This document shows, one piece after another, positions 44,724 to 53,005 of a stretch of 64,000 nt of DNA; positions within the stretch are counted from its first letter, which is position 1; every line of letters starts with the position of its first letter. Made by a program: the position numbers and the translations under genes. Below the pieces are notes generated by a model that made no database searches, was not told the DNA's origin, and saw nothing but the letters and a program-made list of their open reading frames with translations. This stretch comes from Actinopolymorpha singaporensis (GTDB taxonomy: Bacteria; Actinomycetota; Actinomycetes; Propionibacteriales; Actinopolymorphaceae), in the NCBI RefSeq assembly GCF_900104745.1, contig NZ_LT629732.1, forward strand, positions 1,054,001 through 1,118,000. Direction: 5' to 3'.

Positions 44724-45722
44724 ATGCAGCTGCGGTACGGCATGAATCCCCACCTGCCGGCGTCCGTGACGCCCGTACGACCCGGCGAGTGGCCGCTCGA
44801 GGTGGTCAACGGCACGCCGTCGTACCTCAACCTGCTGGACGCGCTGGCCGGCTGGCGGCTGGTCAGGGAGGCCGCCGACCTGTTTGGCCGGCCCGCCGCC
44901 GCGTCCATCAAGCACCTGTCCCCGGCCGGCGCCGCCCTCGACGGCCCGGTGGACGAGGTGGCGGCGACCACCTTCGGCGTGGGCGGCAGCGTCGACGCGG
45001 CGGGGCTGAGTCCGGTGGCACGGGCCTACGTACGTGCACGGGACACCGACCCACAGTCGTCGTACGGCGACGTCATCGCGGTGTCCGCGCCCGTCGACGT
45101 GACTCTCGCCCGGCTGTTGCGCCGCAAGGTGTCGGACGCGATCATCGCCCCGGCGTACGAGCAAGGCGCGGTTGACATCCTGGCGCCCAAGAAGAGCGGG
45201 CGTTTCCTCGTCCTGCGGACGGATCCGGCGTACGAGCCTCCTGAGGAGGAGGTCCGCGAGCTCCACGGCCTGCGCCTCGTCCAGCCCGTCGACAAGCTGA
45301 GGTTGACACCCGAGCTCGTACGCGTGGACACGGCGGGGCAGCCGCTGCCGGCACACGCCGTCGAGGACCTGCTGTTCGGCCAGGTCGTACTCCGGCACAC
45401 CCAGTCGAACTCCGTCGTCTACGTGCGCGCCGGCGTGACCCTCGGCGTCGGCGCCGGTCAGCAGTCCCGGATCGCCTGCACCCGGATCGCCGGGGCGAAG
45501 GCCGACGCCTGGTGGGAGCGCCGCCACGAGCGGCCGGCCGACGTCGCGTTCGGGTCGGACGCGATGGTGAACTTCCGCGACAACGTGGACGAGGCCGCCC
45601 GGCACGGCGTGCGGTGGTTCGCCGAGCCGGGCGGTTCGATCCGCGACGACGAGGTGGCCCGGGCCTGCCACGAGCACGGGATCAGGCTCGTCCGGACCGG
45701 AGTACGCCTCTTCCGGCACTGA
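44724..45722 (+). CDS. single-domain AICAR transformylase (PurH C-terminal-domain type)
   Basis: The 332-residue protein corresponds to the AICAR formyltransferase half of PurH and lacks the IMP cyclohydrolase half. Diagnostic segments are LRYGMNPHLPA, SIKHLSPAGAA (canonical KHxNPCG), TDPQSSYGDVIA (canonical DPxSAFGG), RIACTRIAGAKAD and FGSDAMVNFRDNVDEA. It would transfer formyl from 10-formyl-THF to AICAR in purine synthesis, but several motif residues differ, so it may act on another substrate. GGGAG lies near the ATG. No other purine gene is nearby. Confidence 0.75.
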   Translation: MQLRYGMNPHLPASVTPVRPGEWPLEVVNGTPSYLNLLDALAGWRLVREAADLFGRPAAASIKHLSPAGAALDGPVDEVAATTFGVGGSVDAAGLSPVARAYVRARDTDPQSSYGDVIAVSAPVDVTLARLLRRKVSDAIIAPAYEQGAVDILAPKKSGRFLVLRTDPAYEPPEEEVRELHGLRLVQPVDKLRLTPELVRVDTAGQPLPAHAVEDLLFGQVVLRHTQSNSVVYVRAGVTLGVGAGQQSRIACTRIAGAKADAWWERRHERPADVAFGSDAMVNFRDNVDEAARHGVRWFAEPGGSIRDDEVARACHEHGIRLVRTGVRLFRH

Positions 45723-45736
45723 GGCCCTGGCGGGTC

Positions 45737-46315
45737 TCAGCCACGGGCGAGGACGGTGCGCAGGGCCCGGCCGAGCTCGGCCCGGGCATCGGTGCCGGCG
45801 GGCGCCTCGGCCGACCGCCAGGCGACCACCCCGCCCGGGCGGACCAGCACCGCACCGTCGGCACCGGTCCCGTGCCGTGCCGGACCGTCGGCGGCGGTCA
45901 GGTCGGAGCCGAAACGGTACGTCCCCGACCGGCACCTCCAGCCCGGCCGACACCGACCCAGCCGCGTCGGTCCGTGCCTGCCCGGCCGGCCCGGCGAGCA
46001 ACACGAAGTCCCGTCCGTACAGGTCGAGCGTGGAGATCTCCGCACCGGCGTGCCCGACCACGACGTGCGGTGCCCGGGTGCCGGGCTGCCCGGACAGCGC
46101 GCCCTGTGGCAGCGGCGACGCGTCCTCGTCGGCGCCGACCACCGCGGCGGAGCGGTACTGGTAGCCCATCGCGACCGCGGAGTACTCCAGCATCTGCACG
46201 TCCGCGTCGGGCCCCATCCGGTTACCGAACCGCGCGTACGCCTGCTCCATGGTGAGGCGGCGTCGCCGACCAGGAAGACCCGGCCGGCGGCGCGGGAACG
46301 GACAAGTGTCGGTGG
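45737..46315 (-). pseudogene. remnant of an FAD-dependent aromatic-ring monooxygenase
   Basis: The minus strand holds scattered pieces of a PHBH-type monooxygenase C-terminus: GRVFLVGDAA (the DG/GD motif) near 46270, then in another frame MEQAYARFGNRMGPDADVQM and DLYGRDFVLLAGPAG, and again in the first frame GADGAVLVRPGGVVAWRS at the end. At least two frame changes and loss of the entire N-terminal FAD domain make it a remnant. Confidence 0.65.
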
Positions 46316-46430
46316 TCCCTGCCAAGGTGTTCTCGTGCTGGTACCGCGGCGTCCCACGCCCGCCGCGGTGCCGAGCACGGAGCAGCACCGCAGGACCACG
46401 CGGCAAGCAGTGAGCGCGCAGGTCAGCGAC

Positions 46431-47369
46431 TCAGCTGCGACCCTCCCGCACACGGGCCAGCCAGTCCGCCGCGCCCCGGAAGTCGGCGTCGGTGGTGCCA
46501 ATGCGCAGGTCGATCCGGGCGCCGTCCGCGCGCGGATACGACCCGAGGAAGCGCACCTCCGCGCACACCCGGCGCAGGCCCATCAGCGCCTCGCCGACCC
46601 GCGCCTCATCGACGTGCCCCTCGCAGTCGATGGAGAAGTTGTACCGGCCGATGCCGTCACCGGTCGGCCGGGACTCGATCCGGGTCAGGTTGACCCCGCG
46701 TACGGCGAACTCGTCCAGGATCTCCAGCAGCGCTCCCGGGTGGTCGTCGCGGATGAACGCCACCAGGGACGTCTTGTCGGCACCGGTCATCGGCCCCGGT
46801 GCGGCCGGCCGGGTGGCCAGCACGAACCTCGTCACCGCGTCGGCGTTGTCCTCGATCTCGTTCGCGAGCACGTCGAGCCGGTACCGCTCACCCGCGATCC
46901 GGGGTGCCACCGCCGCGTCGAACTCCGACCCCTCCTCCGCGACGGCGGCCGCCGCGGCGGCCGTGGACGAGGCCAGCGTCACCTCCGCCTGCGGGAGGTT
47001 GTCGGCCAGCCACCGCCGGCACTGCGCGGCGGCGTGCGGGTGGGTGCTGATCCGCTTGCAGTCGGCCAACTGGGTGCCGGGCCGGGCCAGCAGCGCGAAC
47101 GACACCGGCAGCAGGATCTCCCGGGTGATCATCAGGTGGCCGCCGGCAAGCTCGTCCAGTGTGACCGGGACGCCGCCCTCGACGGAGTTCTCGATGGGTA
47201 CGACCGCACCGTCGGCCGTGCCGGAGCGTACGGCGTCCAGGGCGGCGGGGACGGTCGCGCAGGGTTCGGGGTCGATCCGGTCGAGGTGGGGCAGGGTGCG
47301 CAGGGCCGCCTCGGTGAAGGTCCCGGCGGGGCCGAGGTAGGCGTACCGGACTCGTGCGGCTTCGGTCAC
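46431..47369 (-). CDS. pheA: prephenate dehydratase
   Basis: The 312-residue enzyme starts VRYAYLGPAGTFTEAAL, has the catalytic TRF motif (DNADAVTRFVLA) and a C-terminal ACT domain (GALLEILDEFAVRGVNLTRIESRP truncated here to its core GVNLTRIESRP). It converts prephenate to phenylpyruvate for phenylalanine synthesis; the ACT domain senses Phe. It lacks the chorismate mutase domain of E. coli PheA. GTG 47369 is the start. It is divergent from nothing close and stands alone. Confidence 0.93.
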   Translation of the reverse strand: MTEAARVRYAYLGPAGTFTEAALRTLPHLDRIDPEPCATVPAALDAVRSGTADGAVVPIENSVEGGVPVTLDELAGGHLMITREILLPVSFALLARPGTQLADCKRISTHPHAAAQCRRWLADNLPQAEVTLASSTAAAAAAVAEEGSEFDAAVAPRIAGERYRLDVLANEIEDNADAVTRFVLATRPAAPGPMTGADKTSLVAFIRDDHPGALLEILDEFAVRGVNLTRIESRPTGDGIGRYNFSIDCEGHVDEARVGEALMGLRRVCAEVRFLGSYPRADGARIDLRIGTTDADFRGAADWLARVREGRS

Positions 47370-47420
47370 GCTCCGAGAGTAGACCGGCAGGTTCGATCAG
47401 CCCCGCCAGGCCCGGGCCCA

Positions 47421-47462
47421 CAGGAGCGAGGACCCAGGAGCAAGGACCCAGGAGCGAGGCCT
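47421..47462. repeat. 14-bp direct repeats downstream of the TetR gene
   Basis: CAGGAGCGAGGACC, CAGGAGCAAGGACC and CAGGAGCGAGGCCT follow each other without gaps between the TetR stop and the pheA start. No stem is formed; the function is unknown. Confidence 0.6.
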
Positions 47463-47514
47463 GGGAGCGACGCTCGGCAGCGAGGCCCGGGGAGGTCGCC
47501 CGCCCCGCCCCGGC

Positions 47515-48276
47515 TCAGGCGTCGGAACGTTCCACCCTCCCGGCGACCCCGTCCAGGATGAGTTCGAGCCCGAACGCGAAGTCGGCGTCGCTCGCGGCCG
47601 TGTCGGAGGTGTCCGGCGGCGAGGCCTCGAACAGCCCGGACGAGAACATCTGGGCGGTCTGCGGAAAGCGCCCGGGCTCGACGAGTCGTTCCAGTGCCCG
47701 GCCGTACGCGCGCTCGGCCTCGACCTGCCCCTGCCCCTCGGCCCTGCCCTCGGCGAGCTCACCGGACTGGCGTACCGACTGGGCGACGTAGCCGCTGACC
47801 AGCAACAGGATGCCCATCTTGGCCCCCCAGTCCAGGTGGGTGCCGGACAGAACCTTCAGTGCCGCCTCCATCCAGGCAACCTGGTGTGGCCCGGCCGGCG
47901 GCCCGGAGACAGGTACCCGGGTCAGCCACGGCCGGCGCCGGAACACTTCGCGCTGCGCGTACGCCCAGGTACGCAGCCCTTCCCGCCAGTCCCGCGAATC
48001 GATACTCGGCGGCTCGCCCAGGGCGGCGTCGGCCATCAGGGTGAGCAACTCGTCCTTGGACCCGACGTGCCGGTAGAGCGACATGCCGGTGAAGCCGAGG
48101 TTCTTGCCGACCCGGGGAAGCGTCACGCCGCCCAAGCCCTCGCGGTCGGCGATCTCCACCGCCGCGGCGACCACCTGGTTGACGTCGAGAGCCGCGGGCC
48201 GGCCGAGGCGCGAGGTCTCGGGGATTCGCCACAGCCGGCGTAGCGGCGCCGGCACGTAGTCGTCGTCGCTGCCCAT
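47515..48276 (-). CDS. TetR-family regulator with TetR_C_1 domain
   Basis: The 253-residue protein has the TetR helix-turn-helix with VVAAAVEIADREGLGGVTLPRVGKNLGFTGMSLYRHVGSKDEL and a C-terminal ligand-binding domain of the TetR_C_1 type (the longer, about 150-residue form). Such regulators control efflux or detoxification genes. It is divergent from the DUF418 gene with 134 bp between the starts, so it probably controls that gene. GAGGGGG precedes ATG 48276. Confidence 0.85.
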   Translation of the reverse strand: MGSDDDYVPAPLRRLWRIPETSRLGRPAALDVNQVVAAAVEIADREGLGGVTLPRVGKNLGFTGMSLYRHVGSKDELLTLMADAALGEPPSIDSRDWREGLRTWAYAQREVFRRRPWLTRVPVSGPPAGPHQVAWMEAALKVLSGTHLDWGAKMGILLLVSGYVAQSVRQSGELAEGRAEGQGQVEAERAYGRALERLVEPGRFPQTAQMFSSGLFEASPPDTSDTAASDADFAFGLELILDGVAGRVERSDA

Positions 48277-48410
48277 GGCCCCCTCGTTCGCCCGGAATGT
48301 ACCCGGGGGATGTGACCGCCATCCTGCCAGACGAGCTTAGTTTGTCTCTGATAGTTTGTGTCCGCAAGTTAGTCCGGAATCCAGGCAGGACCTGACCCCA
48401 GGGGGACACC

Positions 48411-49625
48411 ATCAACGTCCACGTCGCACCGCAGACCCGCAGAGGGCCGGTCCGGCCCGCCGAACGCGCCCTCGCACCCGACCTGGCCCGAGGCGCGATG
48501 CTGTTGATCATCGCCGTGGCCAACGTCGCCGGGGTCGTCTTCGCGGGCGAACCGGGCCTCGACGCCACTCCGCACGGCGCCGAGCGCGTGATCGACTTCT
48601 GGCTCTTCGACCTCGTGCACGCCCGCGGCTATCCCGTCTTCGCCGTGATGTTCGGCTACGGGGTCGTCCAGCTCGCCCGCCGCCAGGAAGCCGCGGGAGC
48701 CACGCCGGAACACATCCGCTCGGTGCTACTGCGCCGCAACGCCTGGCTCGTGGTCTTCGGGCTCGTGCACGCCGTCTCGCTGTACTACGGCGACTTCCTC
48801 GCCGCCTACGGCATCGTCGGGATCGTGATGACACTGGTGCTGTTGCGCCGCGGCGACAGGTTCCACCGGATCGTGCCGGTGATCTGGGCGCTCATGCTGG
48901 TGGAGGTCGTGGTCATCGCGGCCCTGGTGACGAGCCGTCTCATCGTCGGAGGTTCGAGCGGCGCGGCCGGCCTTCCGTCCAAGCACGTCGACTCACTCGC
49001 CGCGACGAATTACGCGGCGTCCGTGCTGGACCGCCTCGGCGAGTGGCCCGTGCACACGCTGACCGTGCTGCCTTTCATCCTCATCACCTGGCTGGGCATG
49101 TGGGCCGCGCGCCGCCGCGTTCTCGAGGAGCCCACCCGTCACCGGACCCTGCTCAGGTGGACGGCAGGGCTGGGGTTGGGGATCGCCGTCGCCGGAGGCC
49201 TCCCGGCCGCCCTGATCGCCGCCGGGACGCTGCACGTCGACGAGTCGGCCGCGGGCCTGGCGCTCACCCTCCACGGAGCCAGCGGCATGTTCGCCGGACC
49301 TGGGTACGTGGCGCTCTTCGGGCTGGTCGCCGCGCGGGTGGCCCGGCCGGGACCGGTGGTCGGGGCCCTCTCCGCCCTGGGTCGGCGCTCGCTGTCGGGG
49401 TACCTGGCCCAGTCGGTGGCCTGGCTCGTCCTGCTGGCGCCGTTCACCCTCGCCCTCGGCGGCCGGTTCGGAAGCCCCACCGTGACCGGCCTGGTCGTCG
49501 CGGTGGCCGTCTGGCTCGGGACCGTCGTGGCCGCCGACCGGCTCGACCGGCGTGGTCGGCCGGGCCCGGCGGAGTACGTGCTGCGACGGCTGACGTACGG
49601 ACCTCGTGGTCAGAGCGGGTTGTAG
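48411..49625 (+). CDS. DUF418 polytopic membrane protein
   Basis: The protein has seven or more membrane helices with the DUF418 core: FDLVHARGYPVFAVMFGYG near the N-terminus, ITWLGMWAARRRVLEE, and the C-terminal ALGRRSLSGYLAQSVAW motif. It is a multi-pass transport or signalling component of unknown substrate. The first ordinary ATG, 48498, would cut into the first helix (ALAPDLARGAM precedes it). Coding sequence in frame runs back to 48396 without ATG, GTG or TTG; AGGGGG five bases before ATC 48411 suggests this near-cognate start. Confidence 0.75.
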   Translation: MNVHVAPQTRRGPVRPAERALAPDLARGAMLLIIAVANVAGVVFAGEPGLDATPHGAERVIDFWLFDLVHARGYPVFAVMFGYGVVQLARRQEAAGATPEHIRSVLLRRNAWLVVFGLVHAVSLYYGDFLAAYGIVGIVMTLVLLRRGDRFHRIVPVIWALMLVEVVVIAALVTSRLIVGGSSGAAGLPSKHVDSLAATNYAASVLDRLGEWPVHTLTVLPFILITWLGMWAARRRVLEEPTRHRTLLRWTAGLGLGIAVAGGLPAALIAAGTLHVDESAAGLALTLHGASGMFAGPGYVALFGLVAARVARPGPVVGALSALGRRSLSGYLAQSVAWLVLLAPFTLALGGRFGSPTVTGLVVAVAVWLGTVVAADRLDRRGRPGPAEYVLRRLTYGPRGQSGL

Positions 49626-49744
49626 GGGGCATCCGAAGGGGGCCGACGGGCGCTGCTGGTCGGCGCCTGTTCCGGCTGATTGGCCCGGGATCGTCGGTCA
49701 CCTTCGGCCCGGTCACCCGGTCCGCATGCTCCTACGTTGGACGC

Positions 49745-50821
49745 ATGACGAACCAGCAGACCGGCACGTTCCACCAGACCGGCACCTCCCCCGCAACGCC
49801 GCCCACCACGTTGCCCACCACCAGCCCCACCCTCGCCCGGCGGCTCGGCCGTACCGACATCCAACCCAGCGCCCTCGGTCTCGGCTGCTGGGCGATCGGC
49901 GGGCCGTTCACGATGTTCGGCCAGCCCGACGGCTGGGGTGAGGTGGACGACGAAGAGTCGATGCGGGCGGTCCGCCGCGCACTCGACCTCGGAGTGACAT
50001 TCTTCGACACCGCCGACGCGTACGGCACCGGGCACAGCGAACGCGTGCTCGGCCGGGCGCTCGGCGCCGCCCGCGAGCGGGTCGTGGTGGCCACGAAGTT
50101 CGGCTACACCCACGACGAGGAACGCCGCGACCTGACCGGCACCGACACCTCACCGGCGTACGTCCGGCGCGCCTGCGAGGCCTCGCTGCGGCGCCTGGGC
50201 ACCGACTACATCGATCTGTACCAGCTCCATGTCGGTGACCTGCCGGTGAGCGAGGCGCTCGCGGTCATGGAGACGCTGGAGGACCTCGTCGCCGCCGGCA
50301 CGATCCGGGCGTACGGCTGGAGCACCGACGACGCCGAGCGCGCGGAGTTCTTCGCCTCCGGCACGAACTGCGCGGCGATCCAGCACGACCTCAACGTGTT
50401 CCGCCCGGCCACCGACCTGCTCGCCACCTGCGCCCGGCACGACCTCACCAGCATCAACCGGACACCGCTCGCGATGGGCCTGCTCACCGGGAAGTACGGC
50501 GCGGGCTCCCAGCTTCCGGCCGACGACGTACGCACGGTCTCGACCTGGCAGCCGTGGTTCGACGGGGGCCGGCCGTCGCCCACTCTGCTGGCCAAGCTGG
50601 ACGGCGTACGCGAGATCCTTCGCAGCGGTGGTCGGACGTTGGCACAGGGCGCGCTGGCCTGGATCTGGGGCAGCAGTGACCGGACGATCCCGATCCCCGG
50701 CTTCCGCACCGTCGCCCAGGTGGAGGACAACGCGGGCGCGCTCGCGCACGGTCCGCTCACGGCGGCGCAGGTCGCCGAGGTGAACGCCCTGCTGCGCGGC
50801 CCGGACGACGAGACCGTGTGA
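49745..50821 (+). CDS. aldo/keto reductase
   Basis: The 358-residue protein opens with a Thr-rich tail, then LARRLGRTDIQPSALGLG, and carries the AKR catalytic Tyr in FFDTADAYGTGHSE, Lys in VVVATKFGY and DLYQLHVGD; the C-terminal IPIPGFRTVAQVEDNAGA binds NADPH. AKRs reduce aldehydes and ketones. It starts 119 bp after the DUF418 gene and may be controlled by the same TetR protein. Confidence 0.88.
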   Translation: MTNQQTGTFHQTGTSPATPPTTLPTTSPTLARRLGRTDIQPSALGLGCWAIGGPFTMFGQPDGWGEVDDEESMRAVRRALDLGVTFFDTADAYGTGHSERVLGRALGAARERVVVATKFGYTHDEERRDLTGTDTSPAYVRRACEASLRRLGTDYIDLYQLHVGDLPVSEALAVMETLEDLVAAGTIRAYGWSTDDAERAEFFASGTNCAAIQHDLNVFRPATDLLATCARHDLTSINRTPLAMGLLTGKYGAGSQLPADDVRTVSTWQPWFDGGRPSPTLLAKLDGVREILRSGGRTLAQGALAWIWGSSDRTIPIPGFRTVAQVEDNAGALAHGPLTAAQVAEVNALLRGPDDETV

Positions 50822-50870
50822 CGCGAGAGTGGGACGCCGAGACGGTGCGCGGGTGGACGCGGGCCGGGCG

Positions 50871-51323
50871 TCAGGCCCGGGCGATGGCGTCGACGTGGGC
50901 GACATTGGCCCGGTCGTCGGCCTCCTCGCTCGGCCGACCCTCGAACCACGCGTCCAGAATCTCGGTCAGCAGCGGCCCGGAGACCACCCGGAGGCTGAGG
51001 GCAAGGGCGTTCGCGTCGTTCCAGCGCCGCGCACCGGTGGCGGTGTAGGCGTCGGCGCACAGGGCCGCCCGCACACCCGGCACCTTGTTGGCGGCGATCG
51101 ACGCTCCGGTACCCGTCCAGCAGCACACGACGGCCTGGTCGGCGCGGCCGTCGGCGACGTCACGGGCCGCCGCCTCACTCGCCCAGGCCCAGTCGTCACG
51201 GTCGTCAGCGTCACCGGGGTTCAGCGCGCCGTGGGTCAGCACGTCGTGGCCGCGCCGGCGAAGGTCGGCGACCAGTGCGTCGGCGACACCGGCCGCCATG
51301 TCGGAGGACACCGAGATGCGCAT
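50871..51323 (-). CDS. RpiB/LacA/LacB-family sugar-phosphate isomerase
   Basis: The 150-residue protein fits the RpiB fold, with MRISVSSDMAAGV, VCCWTGTGASIAANKVPG (the conserved Cys and GTG loop) and RAALCADAYTATGARRWNDAN (the phosphate-binding DAxTA and catalytic-pocket residues). Members isomerise ribose-5-phosphate or allose/galactose phosphates. Short length and missing N-terminal part of the canonical RpiB motif suggest a divergent substrate. It lies just downstream of gnd, so it may take part in pentose phosphate flux. Confidence 0.85.
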   Translation of the reverse strand: MRISVSSDMAAGVADALVADLRRRGHDVLTHGALNPGDADDRDDWAWASEAAARDVADGRADQAVVCCWTGTGASIAANKVPGVRAALCADAYTATGARRWNDANALALSLRVVSGPLLTEILDAWFEGRPSEEADDRANVAHVDAIARA

Positions 51324-51414
51324 GTCGGTGACCGTACTCCGAAAGACCCCCGAGACGACACGTCGGTGGGCCCCCGGGGAAGCCCGGAGCCCACCGACAC
51401 CATGCCGAACAGTT

Positions 51415-51450
51415 CGGCCGCGTTCGTTCCACGTGGAACGAACGCGGCCG
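51415..51450. promoter_or_regulatory. perfect 36-bp inverted repeat with parS-like centre
   Basis: From 51415 to 51450 the sequence is a perfect inverted repeat with 18-bp arms and no loop; its centre is GTTCCACGTGGAAC (51426-51439), two symmetric changes from canonical parS. It lies between gnd and the RpiB gene, 23 bp after the gnd stop, and could also act as a transcription terminator. Confidence 0.65.
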
Positions 51451-51472
51451 GACCGTTGTCAGAGCTCGACGA

Positions 51473-53005
51473 TCAGGCTTCGCGCTCGGACCGGTCGCCG
51501 GACCATTCGAGGTGGAACGAACCCTCCGCGTCGGTACGGCGGTAGGTGTGCGCACCGAACAGATCGCGCAGCCCCTGCAGCAGGGCCGCCGGCAGCCGGT
51601 CGCGGCGCAGCGCGTCGAAGTACGACAGCGCGGCACCGAAGCCGGGCACCGGGACACCGGCGGCGGCCGCGGTCGCGACCACCCGGCGCCAGGCCTCCTG
51701 ACCCTCGTTGACCGTCCGCGCGAAGTACGGGTCGACCAGCAGCGAGGGCAGGTCGGGCGTCTTCTCGTACGCCTCGCGGATCCGGTCCAGGAAGCGCGCC
51801 CGGATGATGCAGCCACCGCGCCAGATGGTGGCCATCGCGCCGAGGTCGATGTTCCAGTCGTAGGCCTCCGCGCCGGCCCGGATCATGTCGAACCCCTGGG
51901 CGTAGGCGACCACCTTCGACGCGTACAGCGCGCGGCGAACGTCCTCGACGAACTGGTCGGCATTGTCGACGGCCACCTTCTCCGACGGCTCCGACGGCCC
52001 CTCGAGCACGCCCCGGGCCGCGTCGCGCTGCTCGGCGTGACCGGACACCGATCGAGCGAAGACCGCCTCGGCGATGCCGGACACCGGGGTGCCGAGGTCG
52101 AGCGCGATCTGCACCGTCCAGCGGCCGGTGCCCTTCTGCTCGGTCTGGTCGAGCACCTTGTCGACGAACGCGCCCTCGCCGCCACGCGGGTCCTTCGCGG
52201 CAAGGACCTCCGCGGTGATCTCGATCAGGAACGACTCGAGGTCGCCGGTGTTCCACGTCCGGAAGATCTCGGCCAGCTCGTCGGGCGTCTTGCCCAGGAC
52301 CGTGCGCAGCAGGTCGTACGACTCGCCGATGAGCTGCATGTCGGCGTACTCGATGCCGTTGTGCACCATCTTCACGAAGTGCCCGGCACCGTCGGCGCCG
52401 ACATGGGTGCAGCACGGCGTGCCGTCTACCTGTGCGGAGATGGACTCCAGGATCGGTCCGAGCGTCTTGTACGCCTCGGCGGTGCCACCGGGCATGATGC
52501 TCGGGCCGTTCAGCGCGCCTTCCTCGCCGCCGGAGATGCCGGTGCCGACGAAGTGCAGGCCGCGCTCGCGCAGCGCCGACTCGCGCCGGCGGGTGTCGAT
52601 GAAGTGGGCGTTGCCGCCGTCGACCAGGATGTCGCCCGGCTCCAGCAACTCGGCCAGCTGGTCGATGACCTCGTCCGTACCCGCGCCGGCCTGGACCATG
52701 ACGATGACCTTGCGCGGCCGCTTCAGGGAGCGGACCACGTCGGCGAGCGACTCGCAGGCGATGAAGTTGCCCTCGCCGCTGTACTCCGCGATCAGGGAGT
52801 CGGTGCGCTTCCGGGTGCGGTTGTGCACCGCGACCGTGTGGCCGTTCCGGGCGAGGTTGCGGGCCAGGTTGCGGCCCATGGTGGCCAGGCCGGTCACGGC
52901 GATGTCGGCCTTGTCCGGCGTCTCGGGCGTCTGCACGGACGCCTCCTTCTCGGACTGCTCCGGCTGCGCGGCCGTGCCGCCGGGCTCGGTCGTCGTTTCG
53001 GTCAT
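51473..53005 (-). CDS. gnd: 6-phosphogluconate dehydrogenase
   Basis: The 510-residue enzyme has the NADP-binding start (IAVTGLATMGRNLARNLARNG), the substrate-binding LVDGGNAHFIDTRRR, FVGTGISGGEEGALNGPS and the catalytic lysine in GHFVKMVHNGIEYADMQ. It oxidises 6-phosphogluconate to ribulose-5-phosphate, making NADPH. ATG 53005 has GAGAGG 9 nt upstream; the N-terminal 30 residues are an unusual Pro/Glu-rich extension. Its start overlaps the anmK stop (ATGA), so it is translated from the same message. Confidence 0.95.
   Translation of the reverse strand: MTETTTEPGGTAAQPEQSEKEASVQTPETPDKADIAVTGLATMGRNLARNLARNGHTVAVHNRTRKRTDSLIAEYSGEGNFIACESLADVVRSLKRPRKVIVMVQAGAGTDEVIDQLAELLEPGDILVDGGNAHFIDTRRRESALRERGLHFVGTGISGGEEGALNGPSIMPGGTAEAYKTLGPILESISAQVDGTPCCTHVGADGAGHFVKMVHNGIEYADMQLIGESYDLLRTVLGKTPDELAEIFRTWNTGDLESFLIEITAEVLAAKDPRGGEGAFVDKVLDQTEQKGTGRWTVQIALDLGTPVSGIAEAVFARSVSGHAEQRDAARGVLEGPSEPSEKVAVDNADQFVEDVRRALYASKVVAYAQGFDMIRAGAEAYDWNIDLGAMATIWRGGCIIRARFLDRIREAYEKTPDLPSLLVDPYFARTVNEGQEAWRRVVATAAAAGVPVPGFGAALSYFDALRRDRLPAALLQGLRDLFGAHTYRRTDAEGSFHLEWSGDRSEREA

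Noticed and set aside
44502-46406. 635-codon upstream extension of the sacsin-like gene
   Set aside because: It crosses the antisense of the transformylase gene and the monooxygenase remnant; the family start is at 44501.
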